Shown: one piece after another, positions 5,477 to 12,568 of the stretch
Layout of the letters: each line of letters starts with the position of its first letter
Numbering within the stretch: the stretch's first letter is position 1
Made by a program: the position numbers and the translations under genes
Notes under the pieces: model-generated
Seen by the model: the letters and a program-made list of their open reading frames with translations, nothing else
What the model was told of the DNA's origin: nothing
The model's database searches: none
DNA from: NS-12 sp045403215
GTDB taxonomy: Bacteria; Nitrospirota; Nitrospiria; Nitrospirales; NS-4
Length of the DNA stretch: 13,745 bases
NCBI GenBank assembly: GCA_045403215.1
Contig: JAXIOW010000031.1
Coordinates: 1 to 13,745, forward strand
Direction of reading: 5' to 3'

Positions 5477-6841
5477 TCATTTCCCCTTCTGCTGGGCTCC
5501 GGTTGCGAGCAAGTGCTCTTTCTTGGGGATGTCTTGGAGGATGTCGGGGCGGACCTGAAAGACGCCGGCCATGGCAGACCCCATCGCATACGCCAAGCCT
5601 TGCTCTTGCCTCCCGAAAACGATCCGTCCCAGGAGTTTGCCCTCGTCGCCCGCGGCGATCAACTCCGCCGCCGGAGTCGCCAGGCCGTACGGTTTCAGAT
5701 CGGTCGGTTTCTCTGTCACGATCCTCTCCGCCTGGAGTCGTACCACGCGGGTCACGAACATGTTGATGCGGGCGGCGTCTGCTTTGGCGTTGGGATCACC
5801 GTCCACGATCCAGGCGCCTCCCTCGCGGCGCAGCGTGTATTCCTGGCCGCCGGTCTTGATCACGAGCGTCTTGACCTGCTCCGGCTCGGCCGCGATGAGC
5901 TGCTTGGCGCGCACATCGAACAACCCCTTGGCCAGGTCCTTGGCCGCCGCTCGGGTGATCTGATACAAGGGTTCCTGCAAAGCGCTTTCCGCGTAGGCCG
6001 CAGTGTTGTCGCGGGGGTCAAGGAACAGGGACACCGTGCGGTCGGTCTCGTCTTCGCGCAGGGTGATGGTTGCCAGGGGCTTGCCCAGGGCGGCGCGCTT
6101 GACGGCGCGCTCCTTCGGATCGTCGATGAATCCCTGCGCCTTCAGGTCCTCGAGGGCGAACAGGAGGCTTTTCACTTCCGGCTGGTCCGCCGCCGCCTCG
6201 ACCGGCGCCCTGATCTTCCACACGGCCTGCGCGCCCTGGCCTTCGCGGTAGAGCACGACGGTCTCCCGGGGACCGGCGATCTTCAGCCGGGTCACCTGGA
6301 CGCGGTTGAATGGGAGGACGCGCTTGCGGCGAAATTCCTGGATGCTTTTGGTCAATAGGTCGCGCCCTGCCAGCGTGGTCAGGAGGACCTGGGGAGAATC
6401 GTCGCGCTTGGCGTAGAGGGTGGCGGACAGGGGGCCGGCGTCGCCCACGCGGACGGTCTGCGTGCCTGAGGCCAGGCGCAGGGACACGGTCAGACTCGGC
6501 GTATCGAGACCGTAGGCCTTCAGGTCGGTCCCGGTCTCGTCCACGACGCGGGACACCTGGGCGAGCATGAGCGTGCGTAGGAACTCGCCCACCGCCGTGG
6601 CGTCGGCCTCCATGGGCTTGGGCTTGCGGATGGTCCAGCGCCCGTCCTCCCGGGCGACCTCCATCTCGCCCTGCGACGAGATGATCGTGAACCCTTGCAC
6701 GTCGTCTTCCTTGAAGTCCGCCAGTTTCTTGGCGGTAGTTTCGGCCTCCACCCGCTTCTGCTCGGCGGGCATTTCCACCAGCCACAGATAGAGACCCAGG
6801 CCGAGGGCCACGATCAGCAGAGCGAGGACTGCGCGGGACAT
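5477..6841 (-). CDS. DUF4340 protein, last gene of the GldA/F/G-like ABC operon, 454 aa
   Basis: The protein has one N-terminal membrane anchor (about residues 3-22) and a large extracytoplasmic part made of repeated beta-rich DUF4340 units. The repeat landmark YGLDTP (110-115) recurs as YGLATP (385-390), each after DLK, and each unit has a short E/R-x-G-x-W signature (EDGRWTIRKP and EGGAWIVDGD). DUF4340 proteins commonly sit beside GldG-like ABC auxiliary proteins; their role is unknown but they are thought to be part of the same envelope complex. The ATG (6841) lies 9 nt after the gldG-like stop with no clear ribosome binding site, so translation is probably coupled. It converges on doxX with a 6-nt gap and no terminator is visible. 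Confidence 0.88.
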   Translation of the reverse strand: MSRAVLALLIVALGLGLYLWLVEMPAEQKRVEAETTAKKLADFKEDDVQGFTIISSQGEMEVAREDGRWTIRKPKPMEADATAVGEFLRTLMLAQVSRVVDETGTDLKAYGLDTPSLTVSLRLASGTQTVRVGDAGPLSATLYAKRDDSPQVLLTTLAGRDLLTKSIQEFRRKRVLPFNRVQVTRLKIAGPRETVVLYREGQGAQAVWKIRAPVEAAADQPEVKSLLFALEDLKAQGFIDDPKERAVKRAALGKPLATITLREDETDRTVSLFLDPRDNTAAYAESALQEPLYQITRAAAKDLAKGLFDVRAKQLIAAEPEQVKTLVIKTGGQEYTLRREGGAWIVDGDPNAKADAARINMFVTRVVRLQAERIVTEKPTDLKPYGLATPAAELIAAGDEGKLLGRIVFGRQEQGLAYAMGSAMAGVFQVRPDILQDIPKKEHLLATGAQQKGK

Positions 6842-6850
6842 GCGATGGAG

Positions 6851-8374
6851 CTATAAACGGCGCCGGCGGCGCCAGACGGAGAACCCGGCGAGCAAAAAGA
6901 AGCCCGGGAGCCCCAGGACTTGCAGCGCGAACAGCGCATTGGATTGGGCCGTCGTGAGCAGCAGCGTGCCGAGCCGCGTGTCCTTCGGCGCGATCGTGAT
7001 CAAGTCCTTTTCTTCGGCCAGCCAGGCCACGGCGTGGAGGATGAAGTCGGTGTTGCCGGAGAAGTCCAAGTACGCATTGCTCGCGAAGTCCGAGTCGCCG
7101 ACGAGCAGAACCGCCGGTTGCCGGGCGTTCTCCGAGGGACTGGCCCGGGCGACGACCAAGGCTGCCAGGGTCAGTGGCCCCTGTGTGTCTTTCTGAGGAT
7201 TGAAATCCCGGACCGCGCCTTCTCCGGCGCGGGCCCAGCTGCGGGGACTGGACTTGGCCAGGGGGTGGAACACCCACTCGTTGCCCTTGCTGTCGAGGAA
7301 GCTGACTGGGCGGGCGTGGGGAAACATGGTGAGGACCTGGCCCAGGTCCTGGGTGATCTCATGAGAGCCGTAGGTGTTCACCACTGGCATCGTCAGATCG
7401 CCGCCGAGGATGGTTTGGGTGTCCAGGACGGTCCGATTGTCCGCCTGCAGACCCCACACCTCCAGCGTGCTTTCCAGGCCGGCGCGGGAGCCCGGATCCA
7501 ACAGCACGAGGACCCGGCCGCCGGTCCGGACGCAGTCGACGAGGAGGAGTTGCTCCTCCGGGGACACCGGCTTCTGGGGCCCGCCCAGCACCACCATCGA
7601 CGCGTTCTTGGGGATCGTTTTAGACTCGTAGAGCGAGAGCGACCGGACCGTGTACCCCTGCCGCTCCAGGGCCTCTTTCAAGAAGGAATAGCCCTCCTTG
7701 CTCCCGTCCTCCGGCAGATGCTCCCCGTGCCCGGTCAGGAAATAGACGGCCTTTTTCTCGTCTTTGGTCACGCGGATGAGGGCGTTGGTCAGTTCCTGCT
7801 CGGAGGCGGAGGTGATCCGCGTCTCCTGCTTGCCGCTCTCGAGGACGGCCGTGTCCGGCCTGGTGACACCGTATTGCCGGGCGACGCCGGGCTTTTTTTC
7901 CGGGTCCACGTACTCCACCCGGAGCTTGGCGGTGTGGGCCCGATAGCTGTCGATGAGGTCGCGATACGCCAGGCGGACCGGGCCCTGATCGCTGGCGAAG
8001 ACCGTCACCTTGACTTCCCGGGGCAGCTCCCGGAGCAGGCGGGCCGTCTGCGGGGCGAGGGTGAAACGCTTCGTCTCCGATAAGTCCCAGCGGACGCTGT
8101 GGCGCGCGGCCAGAAAGTTGAGGATCCCGAGGATGGCCCCCATCAGGACGACCATCAGGACGGTGTTGAGACCCAGACGCGTCGCCCGGCGCGCCGAGAA
8201 CTCCCGGAACAGCTCGAAGTGCGCGACGAGGAAGACGGTCAAGCAGACCGCCGCCAGGCCTTCCGCCGTGGCGATGAGCGCGGTGCGTTCCGGAGCGAGC
8301 GCATAGATGACGACCCCGGCGCCGGCCAGAACGCCGCCCAGGACTCCCAGCAGGAACGTCAGCCGAGGGGTCAT
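6851..8374 (-). CDS. GldG-like ABC transporter auxiliary protein, 507 aa
   Basis: Three N-terminal membrane helices (about 6-27, 33-53, 68-90) lead into RWDLSETKRFTL (95-106), the characteristic entry to the GldG/ABC-auxiliary extracytoplasmic domain. YFLTGHGEH (about 211-219) and VLLVGDSDFASNAY further on are typical family motifs. A final helix near the C-terminus is followed by a very basic end (WRRRRRL), giving a membrane-anchored domain facing outward. In Bacteroidetes, GldG with GldA and GldF is needed for gliding, but homologues occur widely in non-gliders, where the substrate is unknown. ATG 8374 overlaps the permease stop as TGATG, and GGTGG lies upstream, so I prefer it to the GTG at 8383. 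Confidence 0.9.
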   Translation of the reverse strand: MTPRLTFLLGVLGGVLAGAGVVIYALAPERTALIATAEGLAAVCLTVFLVAHFELFREFSARRATRLGLNTVLMVVLMGAILGILNFLAARHSVRWDLSETKRFTLAPQTARLLRELPREVKVTVFASDQGPVRLAYRDLIDSYRAHTAKLRVEYVDPEKKPGVARQYGVTRPDTAVLESGKQETRITSASEQELTNALIRVTKDEKKAVYFLTGHGEHLPEDGSKEGYSFLKEALERQGYTVRSLSLYESKTIPKNASMVVLGGPQKPVSPEEQLLLVDCVRTGGRVLVLLDPGSRAGLESTLEVWGLQADNRTVLDTQTILGGDLTMPVVNTYGSHEITQDLGQVLTMFPHARPVSFLDSKGNEWVFHPLAKSSPRSWARAGEGAVRDFNPQKDTQGPLTLAALVVARASPSENARQPAVLLVGDSDFASNAYLDFSGNTDFILHAVAWLAEEKDLITIAPKDTRLGTLLLTTAQSNALFALQVLGLPGFFLLAGFSVWRRRRRL

Positions 8375-9144
8375 CACCGCCACCGCTGCGATTCGATCAC
8401 CCGGTGTGCCAGGAAGAGGGTGAAGACGATGCCGGCGACGAAATAGACTAGGTCCTTCGTCTCCACCAGTCCCTTGACGAGATGCTCGAAGTGATCGAGC
8501 GGGGAGAGGTAGGACAGAACCTTGCCGAAGGCGGTGTCGGCGAACACCTGCCCCGCCCAGCCGAAGAGCCAGAACAGGAGCAGGACCCCGAAACTCAGCA
8601 TCACGGCGATGATCTGGTTCTCCGTCAGGCTGGACGCCAGCAGCCCCGCGCTCAGGAACAGCCCGCCCATGAGGAGAACGCCCAGGTACGCGGTCAGGAT
8701 GGGGGACCAGCGGAACTCGGCGAAGGGCGCCAGGGCGACCGGGGCGACCGCGCTCAGCGCCAGCATGCCGGCGAAGACCGTCAGGGCCGCCACGAACTTC
8801 CCTACGACGATGTCGCTGATCGTGACCGGCGAGGTCACGAGCAACTCCATCGTCTTGAGCTTCTTCTCCTCGGCGAACAGGCGCATGGTCAGGATCGGCG
8901 CGACCAGGAGCAGGATGACGGCCATGTTGTAGAACACGGGCCTGAAGACGAATTCGTTGAGGTTCAGCTCCGGCGGGTTCCCCTGCATGCGCAGCATCTG
9001 CATGCTGCGGTTGCTGACGGTCGCGATGGCCAGGAACGAGAGCAGGCCGGTCAGGAGGAGAAAGACCGCAGCGACCACGTAGGCGACCGGCGAGACGACA
9101 TACGAGTGGAGTTCCTTACGGACGATGGCGCCGACCGGGCTCAT
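8374..9144 (-). CDS. GldF-like ABC-2 type permease, 256 aa
   Basis: An ABC-2 permease with about six membrane helices (approximately 19-41, 70-87, 114-138, 149-171, 177-199, 230-247). The N-terminal IVRKELHSYVVSPVAYVVA and the loop RLFAEEKKLKTMELLVTSPV (88-107) are hallmarks of the GldF/Nos-type permease group; the Glu-rich loop contacts the ATPase in related transporters. It overlaps the ATPase gene by 4 nt (ATGA at 9144-9141) and the gldG-like gene by 1 nt, strong signs of one translation-coupled operon. Substrate unknown: in such systems it may be an envelope or surface component rather than a small solute. Confidence 0.92.
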   Translation of the reverse strand: MSPVGAIVRKELHSYVVSPVAYVVAAVFLLLTGLLSFLAIATVSNRSMQMLRMQGNPPELNLNEFVFRPVFYNMAVILLLVAPILTMRLFAEEKKLKTMELLVTSPVTISDIVVGKFVAALTVFAGMLALSAVAPVALAPFAEFRWSPILTAYLGVLLMGGLFLSAGLLASSLTENQIIAVMLSFGVLLLFWLFGWAGQVFADTAFGKVLSYLSPLDHFEHLVKGLVETKDLVYFVAGIVFTLFLAHRVIESQRWR

Positions 9145-10079
9145 GGCACGGCCTCCCCCCCTTCCTCATCCCGTGTCAGCCTGAGGAACACGTCCTCCAG
9201 CGTCATGGCCAGGAGCTTGAGCTCGAGGAGGCCCCAGTCGTTCCGGACCGCACAGCGGGCCAGGTCTTCCCGCAGGTCGCGCCCGAGCTCCGTCTCGACC
9301 AGGAACGTGTGGCCTTCCTGGCGCACCGAGAGCACGCCGGGGAGGGCCAGGAGGCGTTCCTGCACGTCGGGCGTGGGACGTATCAGCGTGAGGCTCACCT
9401 TCTCGGAGCGGCGCAGACGGGCCGACAGCTGTTCCTGGGTGTCCTCGGCCACGATCCGGCCGTCGTTGATGATGACCACGCGATTGGCGACCGCCGTGGC
9501 TTCGGTCAGGATGTGGGTGCTCAGGATGATGGTACGCGAACCCGCCAGCTCGCGGATCAGCTGCCGGATTTCGATGATCTGTTTAGGGTCGAGCCCGACC
9601 GTCGGCTCGTCCAGGATGAGGACCGGCGGGTCGTGGATGAGGGCCTGGGCCAGCCCGACCCGCTGCTGGAAGCCGCGGGAGAGGTTGGCGATCAGCCGGC
9701 CCCGCACCTCGCCCAGCGACATCCGCTCCAGGATCTGGTCGAGGGCCACCGGCAGGCATTCCGGCTCGATGTCCTTGATCCGCCCGACGAAGGTCAGGTA
9801 CTCGGTGACCGTCATCTCGGTGTAGAGCGGCGGGACTTCCGGCAGGTAGCCGATCAGGCGTTTGACCTCCTTGGGCTGGTCGAAGCAGTCGTAGCCGTCG
9901 ATCTTCGCGGAGCCGGACGTGGCCGGCAGGGAGGCCGTCAAGATCCGCATCGTGGTGGTCTTGCCGGCCCCGTTCGGACCCAGAAAGGCCAGAACCTCCC
10001 CTTTGTCCACGGAGAAGCTGACGTCGGCGATGGCGGTCTTGGGACCGTAGAGCTTGGTCAGATGCTCGACCTGGATCAT
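9141..10079 (-). CDS. GldA-like ABC transporter ATPase, 312 aa
   Basis: The ATP-binding subunit carries Walker A GPNGAGKTT (34-42), a Q-loop near GYLPEVPPLY, signature LSRGFQQRVGLAQAL (133-147, the LSxGxxQR form usual in ABC-2 exporters), Walker B LILDEPTVGLDP (154-165) and the switch His189 in STHIL. A C-terminal extension of about 90 residues holds a small regulatory domain as in other ABC-2 ATPases. It is the first gene of the four-gene minus-strand operon and would energise the permease at 8374-9144. ATG 10079 has only a weak, distant AAGAGG upstream. The REP/MITE-like palindrome (10101-10176) sits just 22 nt ahead of this start and is probably in the leader or promoter zone. Confidence 0.93.
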   Translation of the reverse strand: MIQVEHLTKLYGPKTAIADVSFSVDKGEVLAFLGPNGAGKTTTMRILTASLPATSGSAKIDGYDCFDQPKEVKRLIGYLPEVPPLYTEMTVTEYLTFVGRIKDIEPECLPVALDQILERMSLGEVRGRLIANLSRGFQQRVGLAQALIHDPPVLILDEPTVGLDPKQIIEIRQLIRELAGSRTIILSTHILTEATAVANRVVIINDGRIVAEDTQEQLSARLRRSEKVSLTLIRPTPDVQERLLALPGVLSVRQEGHTFLVETELGRDLREDLARCAVRNDWGLLELKLLAMTLEDVFLRLTRDEEGGEAVP

Positions 10080-10100
10080 GGATGCGGGAAGAAACCTCTT

Positions 10101-10176
10101 GTGGGGTCAGAGTCCATTTTCAGTTCGATACTCAACGGAGTTCACTGTTGAACCGGAAAATGGACTCTGACCCCAC
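10101..10176. repeat. Long REP/MITE-like palindrome with GTGGGGTCAGA ends
   Basis: The arms 10101-10121 and 10156-10176 are perfect 21-nt reverse complements, each with GTGGGGTCAGAGTCC outermost, around a 34-nt centre that has further partial pairing (CTCAAC with GTTGA). The GTGGGGTCAGA end resembles dispersed repeats that I recall accompanying REP-associated Y1 transposases; that link is from memory, and no transposase is in the window. A partial second copy of the end occurs at 11877-11889. Position: 22 nt upstream of the ABC ATPase start. Confidence 0.85.
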
Positions 10177-10202
10177 TGACGCATCTTATCCGCTGACCCG
10201 GA

Positions 10203-10220
10203 AGGCAGTCAAGGCAAGGG
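10203..10220 (+). repeat. Short direct repeat AGGCAGTCAAGGCA, copy 1
   Basis: AGGCAGTCAAGGCA (10203-10216) recurs exactly at 11911-11924; in both places GGG follows after one differing base. Each copy lies within about 30 nt of a GTGGGGTCAGA-type repeat end, so the two motifs probably belong to one larger degenerate repeat found on both sides of the glycine-rich protein gene. Confidence 0.65.
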
Positions 10221-10242
10221 TGGTCTAATTGCGACAACGCTT

Positions 10243-10316
10243 GAAAGGGTGTCCATAGACCTCCCCCATGAAGAGGGGACCCCTACTTCTGTAGGGATTG
10301 CGGGCCTCTTCCTTTC
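10243..10316 (+). promoter_or_regulatory. Possible structured RNA leader before the secreted Gly-rich gene
   Basis: Nested inverted repeats suggest a branched fold: GAAAG (10243-10247) with CTTTC (10312-10316), GAAGAGG (10270-10276) with CCTCTTC (10305-10311), and a hairpin CCCTAC-TTCT-GTAGGG (10281-10296). It lies about 125 nt before the ATG at 10440. I match it to no known riboswitch. The rest of 10080-10440 holds the palindrome, a short direct repeat and no convincing gene; short frames there lack ribosome binding sites. Confidence 0.3.
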
Positions 10317-10439
10317 CGAATACCTTACACTGTTCTCCACCGATCGGAGGTCCAGGTGCCCCTGGGTTCACGCCGGCTCCAGCGACTCGGACTCTTCCTG
10401 GTTGTCCTCTGCTGTTGTGAGAATCGAAAGGAGTCGGTT

Positions 10440-11873
10440 ATGAACAGGAAGCGCATCCATGGATGGATAGGAGGAGCAGGCCTTTCTCTCGCGGTCCTCT
10501 GGACGTTGCCGGTGTCCGCACAGGCCTTCAGCAGCGGGAGCAACGGTTCTCTTGGGGCCTTTAACCCGACGAGTAATCCCACCGTCACTTTACCCGAAGA
10601 CGGGGTGCTCAACTACACCACGATCAACATTCCTTCTGGCGTAACCGTGACCTTTGCCCCGAATGCGGCCAACACGCCGGTCACCATGCTGGCCACGGGA
10701 GACGTCACCATTTCCGGCACGATCAGCGTCAATGGATCGGACGGAACCGGGTTTCAGACCACCGGCCCTGTAGTGGCTCCCGGTGCGCTAGGGGGGCCCG
10801 GAGGATTTGCCGGGGGACAATCGGGGTCACGCGGGGCGACCAACAATCCCGGGTCTGCCGGTCAGGGGCCAGGGGGAGGGAACCCGTTGTTCACAAATTA
10901 CGGTAGAGTTTTCGTTTCGGCTGGGCCTGGAACGTATGGCGCGCAATCCTCGTTTGTGACGGGTCTTCCTACTTTTGGGGGCTCCGGTGGAGGGGGCACA
11001 AATGGGACTTCAACCAATACAGGTTTTTCCGGCGGAGGGGGAGGAGGCGCGATCGTCATTGCCTCGACGACGAAGATTACGGTGAGCGGAACCATTGCGG
11101 CCAATGGCGGAGGGGGCGGGTTTTTCAGTAACTTTGGTTCTTGCGTGAGCGCAGGGCCTGGAAGCGGAGGAGCTATTCGGCTGGTGGCCCCTCAGATCAC
11201 CAATAATGGATCAATCACTGCGACTGGTCCAAGTGGTTGCAGCGGGATCACGGGAGGAGTAGGACTGATACGCCTGGAAGCGGTCGCCTTTGGCTCAGTT
11301 CATCCCACGACCCCCCCGGCTTCGATCTCGAACGCGCTTGGGCCGATCACCGCGAACAGCACGCCGGCTCTCATCAACCTGCCGACCATTACCATCAGCT
11401 CGGTCGGGGGCATTGCGGCACCGGCGACACCAACCGGCTCCTACACGACGGCGGATATCTCGTTGCCGACGGGCACGACCAATCCTGTGCCAGTGACGTT
11501 GAACGTCACCAACACACCGTTGAACACGACCTTCACAGTGAAGCTGATTCCTCAGTTCGCTGACCCGAGCACGGCCACCTGTACCAATACGACCGGCACG
11601 TTCACCGTTTCGACCTGCACGGCCAATGTCACTCTGCCATCAGGCTTTATCAGCGTGCTGAACGCCTTTGCCAGCTTTACGCTGACGGCGTCGCTCTTTC
11701 CGCTGATTGACGGCGAACCAGTGGAACAAGTCATGCTGGCCGCCAATCTCGGGGGGCCGTCCACCGTCATGTTCAGGACCAAGTCAGGAAAAGAAGTGCG
11801 AGTGGATCAACTGCCGGTCAAGGATCAGTTGGCGTTCGCGAAAGGGTTGGAGGCAATGCAACGAGAGAGATGA
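10440..11873 (+). CDS. Secreted glycine-rich repeat protein, 477 aa
   Basis: ATG 10440 follows AAGGAG (10427-10432) at 7 nt spacing. MNRKR, a hydrophobic core and AQA (27-29) make a clear Sec signal peptide, cleaved before FSSG. A beta-rich segment with LPEDGVLNYTTINIPSGVTV and a TISGTISVNGSDG motif follows, then a long Gly-rich low-complexity region (about 110-270) with GGSGGGG, SGGGGGGAIVIAS and GSGGAIRLVAP, then a Thr/Pro/Asn-rich Ig-like stretch, and a charged C-terminal part ending EAMQRER. There is no membrane anchor, autotransporter barrel or PEP-CTERM tail, so it is probably exported to the periplasm or surface. The Gly-rich pattern recalls large surface proteins of Myxococcales and related environmental bacteria. 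Function unknown. Repeats on both sides suggest a mobile or recombining locus. Confidence 0.82.
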   Translation: MNRKRIHGWIGGAGLSLAVLWTLPVSAQAFSSGSNGSLGAFNPTSNPTVTLPEDGVLNYTTINIPSGVTVTFAPNAANTPVTMLATGDVTISGTISVNGSDGTGFQTTGPVVAPGALGGPGGFAGGQSGSRGATNNPGSAGQGPGGGNPLFTNYGRVFVSAGPGTYGAQSSFVTGLPTFGGSGGGGTNGTSTNTGFSGGGGGGAIVIASTTKITVSGTIAANGGGGGFFSNFGSCVSAGPGSGGAIRLVAPQITNNGSITATGPSGCSGITGGVGLIRLEAVAFGSVHPTTPPASISNALGPITANSTPALINLPTITISSVGGIAAPATPTGSYTTADISLPTGTTNPVPVTLNVTNTPLNTTFTVKLIPQFADPSTATCTNTTGTFTVSTCTANVTLPSGFISVLNAFASFTLTASLFPLIDGEPVEQVMLAANLGGPSTVMFRTKSGKEVRVDQLPVKDQLAFAKGLEAMQRER

Positions 11874-11876
11874 AAA

Positions 11877-11924
11877 GTGGGGTCAGACTGAGCCCAGAAA
11901 GGCCAGAGCCAGGCAGTCAAGGCA
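11877..11924 (+). repeat. Second partial copy of the flanking repeat (GTGGGGTCAGACT plus AGGCAGTCAAGGCA)
   Basis: GTGGGGTCAGA at 11877-11887 equals the outer end of the palindrome at 10101, and AGGCAGTCAAGGCA at 11911-11924 equals 10203-10216. The first motif begins three bases after the stop codon of the glycine-rich gene. No matching right arm is visible, so this copy is truncated or degenerate. Confidence 0.65.
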
Positions 11925-11978
11925 CGGGCGTTTGTATGAGGCAGAAGAGAAGGGAAGGGGGCTCCTTAAAGAAATTTA

Positions 11979-12006
11979 TTGACAATTGGAAGAGTTCAGC
12001 TATATT
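11979..12006 (+). promoter_or_regulatory. Sigma-70-like promoter for speD-speE
   Basis: TTGACA (11979-11984), a 16-nt spacer and TATATT (12001-12006), in an AT-rich patch, about 115 nt before the speD start. The -35 box is perfect and the -10 matches five of six positions. The long leader leaves room for post-transcriptional control. Confidence 0.65.
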
Positions 12007-12121
12007 CACACACAATTTTCGGGTGTCATGATCTTTCCCGGTAGTGTCCCGAAGGGGGAGGTGCGATAGACGACACATTGGCCACTCTCTCTACAACCCA
12101 CAGCGAAAGGGGGCAAATGAA

Positions 12122-12568
12122 TTGCACGCACTAGGTCGTCACTTGGTGCTCGAGTTGAACGGATGCAACCCCAAACTCCTCAATGATGTAAAGAGAGTGG
12201 AAGAGATCATGGTCGCCGCAGCCAAGATCGCGAAGGCCACCATCGTCGGCACCCACTTCCACCAATTCAGTCCCTTCGGCATCAGCGGCGTCATCGTCAT
12301 CGCCGAATCTCACGTCGCGATCCATACCTGGCCCGAACACGGGTATGCTGCGGTGGACATCTTCACCTGCGGAGAGACCCTCACCCCTGAAGTCGCGGCC
12401 CAATACCTCGTGGAAAAATTCCAGGCCCGTCAACCGTCGCTCATCGAACTCAAGCGCGGGCTGATTCCGGACTCCAAGCCGGCCAAGGTATCCTCTACCA
12501 AGGTCGTCAAGGTGGCGAAGGAGGTTTTCGCCTATGGACGCCCCAAAGAACTCCAAGTGGTTTCATGA
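12122..12568 (+). CDS. speD: S-adenosylmethionine decarboxylase proenzyme SpeD, 148 aa
   Basis: SpeD makes decarboxylated AdoMet, the aminopropyl donor for polyamine synthesis. It is made as a proenzyme that cuts itself at Glu62-Ser63 (AESH) so that Ser63 becomes the pyruvoyl group. His68 (in IHTWPE) and Cys83 (in FTCG) are present at the same numbers as in the short bacterial class 1b enzymes. The family start MxALGRHL fits only the TTG at 12122, with AAGGGGG (12107-12113) at 8 nt spacing. No in-frame ATG exists; the nearby ATG 12117 is in another frame and stops after five codons. The frame upstream to 12044 is not family-like. A tail of about 30 Lys/Val-rich residues follows the core. speE overlaps its 3' end by 35 nt. 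Confidence 0.94.
   Translation: MHALGRHLVLELNGCNPKLLNDVKRVEEIMVAAAKIAKATIVGTHFHQFSPFGISGVIVIAESHVAIHTWPEHGYAAVDIFTCGETLTPEVAAQYLVEKFQARQPSLIELKRGLIPDSKPAKVSSTKVVKVAKEVFAYGRPKELQVVS

Noticed and set aside
6018..7277. 419-aa minus-strand frame overlapping the DUF4340 and GldG-like genes
   Set aside because: Arg/Gly/Pro-rich GC shadow; the other frame contains recognisable domains in both genes.
10249..10443. 64-aa plus-strand frame in the leader of the Gly-rich gene
   Set aside because: No ribosome binding site, it overlaps the candidate structured RNA, and its composition is not protein-like.
12028..12069. 13-residue frame (MIFPGSVPKGEVR) in the speD leader
   Set aside because: No ribosome binding site before the ATG, so I do not call it a leader peptide.
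12044..12121. Longer speD from 12044
   Set aside because: The extra 26 residues are not family-like and the GTG has no ribosome binding site; the MHALGRHL start at 12122 fits the family.
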